A DNA stretch of 10,103 bases from Cuniculiplasma sp. (GTDB lineage Archaea; Thermoplasmatota; Thermoplasmata; Thermoplasmatales; Thermoplasmataceae): contig JAGDXN010000058.1 in the NCBI GenBank assembly GCA_023256455.1, positions 1-10,103 of the forward strand, read 5' to 3'. The position numbers were made by a program, and so were the translations under genes. The notes under the pieces are model-generated. The model searched no databases. It saw nothing but the letters and a program-made list of their open reading frames with translations, and was not told the DNA's origin. Below, in pieces: positions 6,764-10,103 of this stretch (its first letter is position 1; every line of letters starts with the position of its first letter).

Positions 6764-6771
6764 CTAAAATA
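6764..6771 (+). promoter_or_regulatory. Possible TATA element of the phosphodiesterase-TIM operon
   Basis: CTAAAATA is centred about 27 bases before the ATG at 6795. The spacing is close to that seen at other leaderless genes here, but the match to a TATA box is weaker. Confidence 0.35.
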
Positions 6772-6794
6772 GGCATGGGATATGTTTGAGATAG

Positions 6795-7526
6795 ATGTAT
6801 TCCACTGATTTTGAAAGAATGAACAGGCCATATGTTGTTGCACACAGGGGCGGTGCAGGCCTTTTTCCAGAGAATTCAAGAAAGGCCTTTCAAAGCATAG
6901 AGAAAACAGGAGTTGACGGAATCGAATGTGACATACATGTTTCAGCGGATAACAGGCTTGTGGTAAACCATGATCCCTTTCTTGTCACAGAGGATGGAAA
7001 AAAGATAGTCATAAAGGATGAAGATTTTAAAAATTTTGAAGATCAGATTCTTAAGAATGGAGAAACACCGCTCTTGCTGGAGGATGTGATCAACATGGTG
7101 GAATGCAGGGTAGTTGTGGAGGTCAAGGACCCCAATGCTGCATCCATACTCCTGAAAATGATTGGAGAAAATCTAAATTATCAGGACAGGATTATTGTAA
7201 CATCATTCTTCCATAAAATCCTGATTCCATTCAGGAAGAATTTCGAAAAAATCCATACTGCAGCCCTGATCATGGGCTTTCCAGCAGATCCTGTGCATCT
7301 GGCCCGGTCATGCTTTGCGGATTCCGTTGCTTTCTATTATCATGGAATGGAAAGATCCTATGTGGAAGAATGCCACCGGGGAGGTATAGGGGTGAGTGTC
7401 TGGAACCCTGTGGAATATGGGGATATCAAAGATATGGTTCAGGCCGGGGTTGATCTTATAGCCACTGACAGACCGGATATGGCATTTAATGTAATCAATG
7501 AAATGAAAAGCATGGAGAAAGGTTAA
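6795..7526 (+). CDS. Glycerophosphodiester phosphodiesterase
   Basis: This 243-residue TIM-barrel enzyme hydrolyses glycerophosphodiesters to glycerol phosphate and an alcohol. Its length is normal for GDPD proteins (about 230-260). Key motifs are AHRGG with His17 and Arg18, PENS with Glu26 and Asn27, GIECDIH with metal ligands Glu44 and Asp46, NHDP with the second catalytic His59, VVVEVKDP with Glu109 and Lys111, and the C-terminal strand pattern GVSVWNP...GVDLIATDRPD (Trp-Asn and Thr-Asp-Arg-Pro). No signal peptide is present, so it should act in the cytoplasm, probably in turnover of phospholipid head groups; archaeal lipids are based on sn-glycerol-1-phosphate, so its stereochemical preference is open. 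The next gene starts 24 bases after the stop and is triosephosphate isomerase. The start at 6795 is supported by a weak TATA element; ATG 6819 also leaves the catalytic core intact. Confidence 0.93.
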   Translation: MYSTDFERMNRPYVVAHRGGAGLFPENSRKAFQSIEKTGVDGIECDIHVSADNRLVVNHDPFLVTEDGKKIVIKDEDFKNFEDQILKNGETPLLLEDVINMVECRVVVEVKDPNAASILLKMIGENLNYQDRIIVTSFFHKILIPFRKNFEKIHTAALIMGFPADPVHLARSCFADSVAFYYHGMERSYVEECHRGGIGVSVWNPVEYGDIKDMVQAGVDLIATDRPDMAFNVINEMKSMEKG

Positions 7527-7536
7527 TTTCCATACA

Positions 7537-7541
7537 GTGAT
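7537..7541 (+). promoter_or_regulatory. Shine-Dalgarno-like site of the TIM gene
   Basis: GTGAT, complementary to the ATCAC stretch near the 3' end of archaeal 16S rRNA, lies 9 bases before the ATG at 7551 in the 24-base gap after the phosphodiesterase gene. It supports translation of an internal operon gene from a longer mRNA. Confidence 0.45.
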
Positions 7542-7550
7542 GGGAAAATA

Positions 7551-8192
7551 ATGTTTAAGTCCATAGTGAATTTTAAAGTGTACAGGGAAGGCATACATGG
7601 GAATGGAGAAAAGTTGGCCAGAGATCTCTCATCGATCAGAAAGGAAAATTATGATCTTATCATGGCCGTTTCCTCACCCCAGCTGTATCTCGCTTCAAAA
7701 TATAAGGGGATAATTGCACAGCACGTAGATCCCTTTGAAAGTGGTGCACACACTGGCGCAATAATAATAGAAGAACTTCTCAATATGGGGGTAAATGGTT
7801 CACTTCTGAATCATTCGGAAAGGAAAGTTCCGATGAATCATATAACCAGGTGCATTGAAGAAGGGGAAGAGAAAGGCTTCACACTTTACATATGCTCTGA
7901 AAGCCTTGAGGAAACAAGATTTTTGTGCGAAGCAGGTGCTAAATATATAGCCTATGAACCTCCGGAACTTATAGGAGGGAATATATCTGTTTCAGCAGCA
8001 AAACCCGAAATTGTGAGAGAATCGGCTGAATTATGCAAATCATACAATTCCGTGCTTCTTGTGGGGGCCGGAGTTAAAAGGGGCGAGGATGTGATTGCGT
8101 GTAAGAATCTTGGTGCCCAGGGCATACTTGTATCCTCAGGTGTTGTAAAGTCAGAGAGACCGGTTGACGCGTTAAATTCATTAATGATATGA
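7551..8192 (+). CDS. tpiA: Triosephosphate isomerase (archaeal type)
   Basis: The enzyme interconverts dihydroxyacetone phosphate and glyceraldehyde-3-phosphate in glycolysis and gluconeogenesis. At 213 residues it is the shortened archaeal TIM, which lacks parts of the outer helices of the roughly 250-residue bacterial and eukaryotic form and is usually tetrameric. All catalytic elements are present: NFK with Asn7 and Lys9, NHSERK (87-92) with electrophile His88, YEPPELIG (135-142) with base Glu136 followed by the flexible loop 6, GAGVKRGED (172-180) for phosphate binding, and GILVSSGVVK (191-200) with the final phosphate-binding Ser-Gly. It follows the glycerophosphodiesterase gene by 24 bases and overlaps the next gene by 4 bases (ATGA). 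The phosphodiesterase product, once oxidised to dihydroxyacetone phosphate, would be its substrate, so the pairing makes metabolic sense, although no dehydrogenase gene is in the window. Confidence 0.97.
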   Translation: MFKSIVNFKVYREGIHGNGEKLARDLSSIRKENYDLIMAVSSPQLYLASKYKGIIAQHVDPFESGAHTGAIIIEELLNMGVNGSLLNHSERKVPMNHITRCIEEGEEKGFTLYICSESLEETRFLCEAGAKYIAYEPPELIGGNISVSAAKPEIVRESAELCKSYNSVLLVGAGVKRGEDVIACKNLGAQGILVSSGVVKSERPVDALNSLMI

Positions 8193-8869
8193 ATATAACC
8201 AGAAAAATGGCGAAACCTAAAAATGATGCTCCTATTTTTGTGGAGCCTGAATTCAATGAAAAAACCTATATCCGTGAAGAGAGGGAAAGGGCGAAGACAA
8301 CCATATTCGTTTTCCTCATGGGCATAGGCTCTGGCCTTCTGGAAGGCATTCTCCAGCTGGAAGGTCTTTACTACCTATCTGCCCTTCTTCTCATATTCCT
8401 CCTCTATGCCCTTTTCAGGATAGTAAAAATCCTGGGATTTAGGGTTCCGGAAAGGGGTTCCCATAAGTTTTATCTTATAATGGTTCTTCTGTTAACTTCC
8501 ATACTTTTCTGGTCAGTTGCACTGAATCCGCCCATATCCGTAAACACATCGCCATCACTCAATCTGGAAATACTTGAAGGTGGTAAGTGGATTTCAGTGG
8601 GTCAGTCCAATGGTCAGTACATTCTTCCCGTAAATCAGAGTATCCTCCATCTCAGGGACAGGATATATTTTGTTAAGAATGTGAAGGTATTATCATTGAG
8701 CATTTCCGGCATATCCATTTCAAGTATCATGAAAAACTACACACAGTCAGGTCAGACAGAATACATGAATATGACAGTGCAGCCAGTAAACACAATTGTC
8801 CCTCTGACCCTGTACCTTCAGTCAGGAAACAGGTACTTCAACGAAACCCAGAGTCTGTACTTCAAGTGA
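8189..8869 (+). CDS. Uncharacterised three-helix membrane protein with external C-terminal domain
   Basis: The protein has 226 residues and I do not recognise the family with certainty. A charged N-terminal tail of about 36 residues (APIFVEPEFNEK, then YIREERERAK) is followed by three hydrophobic segments at about 38-55, 58-77 and 94-112, then a beta-rich domain of about 110 residues that should lie outside the cell if the tail is cytoplasmic; it holds sequons of the form NQS, NYT, NMT and NET. The helical core, with GIGSGLLEGILQLEGL between helices 1 and 2, faintly recalls the three-helix EMC6/Rab5-interacting pattern; this is only an impression. The ATG at 8189 overlaps the TIM stop as ATGA, so it is probably translated by coupling, since no Shine-Dalgarno is seen. 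ATG 8207 is an alternative six residues in. Confidence 0.8.
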   Translation: MNITRKMAKPKNDAPIFVEPEFNEKTYIREERERAKTTIFVFLMGIGSGLLEGILQLEGLYYLSALLLIFLLYALFRIVKILGFRVPERGSHKFYLIMVLLLTSILFWSVALNPPISVNTSPSLNLEILEGGKWISVGQSNGQYILPVNQSILHLRDRIYFVKNVKVLSLSISGISISSIMKNYTQSGQTEYMNMTVQPVNTIVPLTLYLQSGNRYFNETQSLYFK

Positions 8870-8887
8870 GGATGTACAGATAAATAA

Positions 8888-8896
8888 TCATATATA
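8888..8896 (+). promoter_or_regulatory. TATA box of the tRNA-Gly gene
   Basis: The TCATATATA stretch is centred about 27 bases before the first base of the mature tRNA, the expected place for an archaeal tRNA promoter with a very short 5' leader. It also lies directly after the stop of the preceding operon, which has no obvious T-tract of its own. Confidence 0.6.
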
Positions 8897-8919
8897 GGAG
8901 TAAAAAATTTCCCAGTGAG

Positions 8920-8994
8920 GCAGGTGTAGTGTAGTCTGGTCTAGCACGAGAGCCTTCCAAGCTTTCAACCCGGGTCCAAATCCCGGCACCTGCA
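8920..8994 (+). tRNA. tRNA-Gly (anticodon UCC)
   Basis: A complete cloverleaf of 75 bases folds by hand. The acceptor stem GCAGGTG (8920-8926) pairs with CACCTGC (8987-8993), with discriminator A at 8994 and no encoded CCA. The D-stem GTGT pairs with GCAC (8944-8947) around a loop with the G18-G19 pair; the anticodon stem AGAGC (8949-8953) pairs with GCTTT (8961-8965); the loop CTTCCAA places TCC at 8956-8958; the T-stem CCGGG (8970-8974) pairs with CCCGG (8982-8986). G15 and C48 can form the Levitt pair. Anticodon UCC reads glycine GGA and, by wobble, GGG. C35, C36 and A73 agree with glycine identity. No intron. The T-loop reads TCCAAAT, so position 55 is C instead of the usual U. Confidence 0.95.
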
Positions 8995-9010
8995 TTTTTC
9001 TCTGTTTTTT
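8995..9010 (+). terminator. T-rich terminator of the tRNA-Gly gene
   Basis: T5 (8995-8999) directly after the discriminator base and T6 at 9005-9010 form the kind of T-tract at which archaeal RNA polymerase stops. Confidence 0.5.
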
Positions 9011-9196
9011 ATTGAATTTTATGTGATGTGGTTTTTCCCATACAAATTCAGAAAAAAGGATAGAATTCCTGAGATGTAAATAAATTTGGAAACCTCTGTT
9101 GCTTATGGAATAATGATCCACTTCACTGGAATTTTCATTCCTTAACAGTTATGGAAAATTTATTGTTATTAAAGAATTCAACGAAAAGGTTTCCGC
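9011..9196. other. Intergenic region with no gene seen
   Basis: Between the tRNA terminator and the minus-strand DsrE gene I find no supported coding region. Short plus-strand frames such as 13 codons from the ATG near 9024 have no promoter or family support. The region receives the 3' end of the convergent DsrE transcript. Confidence 0.5.
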
Positions 9197-9532
9197 TTAT
9201 AACTGAAGGTATGCATATCCCTCAAACTGTCTCTTCACTATTTCCTCCACACCTGCATTGACGATTCCAACACCAATTTCCATTGCAACCCCATCCTCTT
9301 TAATATTTTGTTCTTTCAAAGAGTTTCTGCAAGCATTAATCTTGACGTTTAAATCAATGAGCTCCCTGATCCTGCTTATTTCCTGATTGTCTTTCAAAAG
9401 GCATTTTACTGCGTTTCTGGTAAAAACAACTTCTATGGGAATATCAGGCATGGCATTTCTCAGATTTTTAATTTGCCTCAAAATGGCATTAATTTTGTCA
9501 AGGTCATTCCCGTTAACAATTACCCCTTTCAT
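9197..9532 (-). CDS. DsrE/DsrF-like family protein (COG1416 type)
   Basis: This small cytoplasmic protein of 111 residues has the Rossmann-like DsrE fold pattern: MKGVIVNGNDLDKINAIL then NLRNAM (NG-x-D-L motif, helix), IPIEVVFTRNAVKCLL (strand 2 and loop), LNVKINACRNSL (61-72) with the conserved Cys68, and the C-terminal AGVEEIVKRQFEGYAYLQL. The Ala-Cys-x-Asn-Ser/Thr-Leu motif and the Arg-Gln-x-Glu-Gly-Tyr/Trp-Ala-Tyr ending are characteristic of the COG1416 branch. Related DsrE and TusD proteins carry persulfide sulfur on this cysteine, but single-gene COG1416 members are mostly uncharacterised, so a sulfur-transfer role is only possible. No tusA, dsr or hdr-like gene lies nearby. The ATG at 9532 is supported by a strong TATA element 25 bases upstream. 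Confidence 0.88.
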   Translation of the reverse strand: MKGVIVNGNDLDKINAILRQIKNLRNAMPDIPIEVVFTRNAVKCLLKDNQEISRIRELIDLNVKINACRNSLKEQNIKEDGVAMEIGVGIVNAGVEEIVKRQFEGYAYLQL

Positions 9533-9552
9533 AAATCATGCAATTGCGAAAT

Positions 9553-9560
9553 ATATTTTT
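9553..9560 (-). promoter_or_regulatory. TATA box of the DsrE-like gene, leaderless spacing
   Basis: AAAAATAT on the minus strand, part of the longer AAAAATATATTTC tract, is centred about 25 bases before the ATG at 9532. No Shine-Dalgarno sequence is present between it and the start codon. Confidence 0.6.
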
Positions 9561-9590
9561 AATATTTTCAAAACTCACATTAAAATTTGG

Positions 9591-9596
9591 AAAAAA
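9591..9596 (-). terminator. Poly-T terminator of the DUF4870-like gene
   Basis: Six T on the minus strand follow the stop codon at 9600 by 3 bases. This separates the gene from the DsrE promoter about 30 bases further on, so the two minus-strand genes are probably separate transcripts. Confidence 0.45.
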
Positions 9597-9599
9597 TTT

Positions 9600-9965
9600 T
9601 CAATTCTTTGCATATTTTCCAATAACTGGCATTTCCATATCCTTTCCGTCCATTGCCCTTATTCCCACAAAGATTCCGTACAGCCAGAGGAGAAGGGATA
9701 TGAGGCCAAGTATAAGGCTAACCAGTCCAATTTCAGAGAAAACGGCGCTGTAGTTAAAATTTGTTGCTGTGGGGATAAGAAGAATAACAAGGACTCTTCC
9801 TATGATAAAGAGAATGATCAGCACAATACCCACAATGGATGACTGGATCTTATGGAATTTCATCCTGTCATCGCTGCTGCTGTAAAGAACCGAAACTGCT
9901 ATTGCACCTAAAATAGGCAATACATAGAGAATAACATACCAGAAAGAGTCAGGTTTTCCATCCAT
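9600..9965 (-). CDS. Small three-helix membrane protein, DUF4870-like
   Basis: The protein has 121 residues and three hydrophobic segments, at about 9-28, 43-64 and 79-102. The loop SSSDDRMKFHKIQSS between helices 1 and 2 (a charged turn followed by F-H-x-x-Q-S) and the ending GIRAMDGKDMEMPVIGKYAK (G-x-x-A-x-x-G-K-x-x-x-x-P-x-I-G) match the layout of DUF4870/Tic20-like small membrane proteins, whose function is unknown. The frame is open to a TTG at 9968, but the ATG at 9965 is preferred because a TATA element is centred 25 bases before it. Overlapping plus-strand frames in this region are long but lack any family pattern and are regarded as shadows. Confidence 0.82.
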   Translation of the reverse strand: MDGKPDSFWYVILYVLPILGAIAVSVLYSSSDDRMKFHKIQSSIVGIVLIILFIIGRVLVILLIPTATNFNYSAVFSEIGLVSLILGLISLLLWLYGIFVGIRAMDGKDMEMPVIGKYAKN

Positions 9966-9985
9966 CAACCCTGTAGAGTGATCTA

Positions 9986-9994
9986 ATATTTTAA
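9986..9994 (-). promoter_or_regulatory. TATA box of the DUF4870-like gene
   Basis: TTAAAATATT on the minus strand is centred 25 bases from the ATG at 9965, consistent with a leaderless mRNA. It directly abuts the TATA box of the divergent gene. Confidence 0.55.
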
Positions 9995-10001
9995 TTTATA
10001 T
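9995..10001 (+). promoter_or_regulatory. TATA box of the gene starting at 10023
   Basis: TTTATAT is centred at 9998, exactly 25 bases before the ATG at 10023. It lies back to back with the TATA element of the minus-strand gene. Confidence 0.5.
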
Positions 10002-10022
10002 TTTTTATCAATAAGCACGAAT

Positions 10023-10103
10023 ATGTCCGGGTATATTCAGTATGAACTCCTATGCAATGAACTTTATAAATTGAACATAATAGGACCAGTGCTCTTTCAG
10101 GAG
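10023..10103 (+). CDS. N-terminal fragment of an unidentified protein (cut by window edge)
   Basis: From the ATG at 10023, 27 codons remain open to the window edge, beginning MSGYIQYELLCNELYKLNII. The stretch could form an amphipathic helix, but it is too short to assign a family. Support for a real gene is mainly the TATA box centred 25 bases upstream, the same spacing seen at other genes in this window. The competing minus-strand frame, which would end at 10050, cannot be excluded. Confidence 0.5.
   Translation, partial: MSGYIQYELLCNELYKLNIIGPVLFQE

Noticed and set aside
8888..9121. Minus-strand frame of 77 codons across the tRNA
   Set aside because: It is antisense to a complete tRNA-Gly gene and its promoter, so it is not credible as a protein gene.
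9387..9842. Plus-strand frame of 151 codons, and the nearby frame at 9538-9753
   Set aside because: They run opposite the DsrE-like and DUF4870-like genes and across their promoter and terminator signals; the translated sequence has low-complexity Lys/Asn stretches and no family pattern.
10050..10103. Minus-strand frame entering from the right edge and stopping at 10050
   Set aside because: It would be a 17-codon gene tail; the plus-strand gene at 10023 has a TATA box at the exact spacing. Not fully excluded without more sequence.
1..10103. CRISPR array, insertion sequence, integrase or attachment site
   Set aside because: I saw no regularly spaced repeats, terminal inverted repeats, transposase motifs or partial tRNA duplication near the tRNA-Gly gene.

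Overview
The window looks like chromosomal DNA of an archaeon, most likely a Thermoplasmatales-type euryarchaeon (Thermoplasma/Ferroplasma/Cuniculiplasma group). The signs are the short archaeal form of triosephosphate isomerase, a tRNA gene without an encoded CCA tail, AT-rich composition with frequent AGG (Arg) and ATA (Ile) codons, and TATA-like elements centred about 25 bases before many start codons, which implies leaderless mRNAs. The taxon is an inference; the archaeal assignment is firm.

Layout, left to right. (1) The left edge holds the N-terminus of a DUF3800 protein on the minus strand (1-104), running out of the window. (2) A LigB/Memo-like extradiol-dioxygenase-fold protein (334-1107, +) and a large predicted surface protein rich in N-glycosylation sequons (1170-2528, +) follow, each with its own TATA box. 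(3) A three-gene minus-strand operon (5024 to 2525) encodes a small secreted or membrane-anchored protein, an ABC-2 type permease and an ABC ATPase. The genes overlap by 4 bases at both joints and the last one runs 4 bases into the convergent surface-protein gene. (4) Divergent from that operon is a Wzx/RfbX-type 14-helix flippase (5153-6694, +). (5) A probable plus-strand operon carries a glycerophosphodiester phosphodiesterase, triosephosphate isomerase and a three-helix membrane protein (6795-8869). (6) A tRNA-Gly(UCC) gene (8920-8994, +) has its own TATA box and T-rich 3' flank. (7) On the minus strand are a DsrE-family protein (9197-9532) and a small DUF4870-like membrane protein (9600-9965). 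(8) A plus-strand gene begins at 10023 and leaves the window.

How the genes may fit together (inference). Two predicted surface proteins carry many N-x-S/T sequons and lie close to a lipid-linked oligosaccharide flippase, which suits a wall-less or S-layer archaeon with a heavily glycosylated surface. The phosphodiesterase and triosephosphate isomerase may be linked through glycerol phosphate and dihydroxyacetone phosphate. Translation signals split in two: genes at the head of a transcript are mostly leaderless, while the genes inside the ABC operon have near-perfect Shine-Dalgarno sequences embedded in the preceding coding region.

No insertion sequence, CRISPR array, integrase or attachment site was seen. 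The region looks mostly like ordinary core genome; its least understood parts are the secreted protein heading the ABC operon, the surface protein, the three-helix protein and the two genes cut by the window edges.
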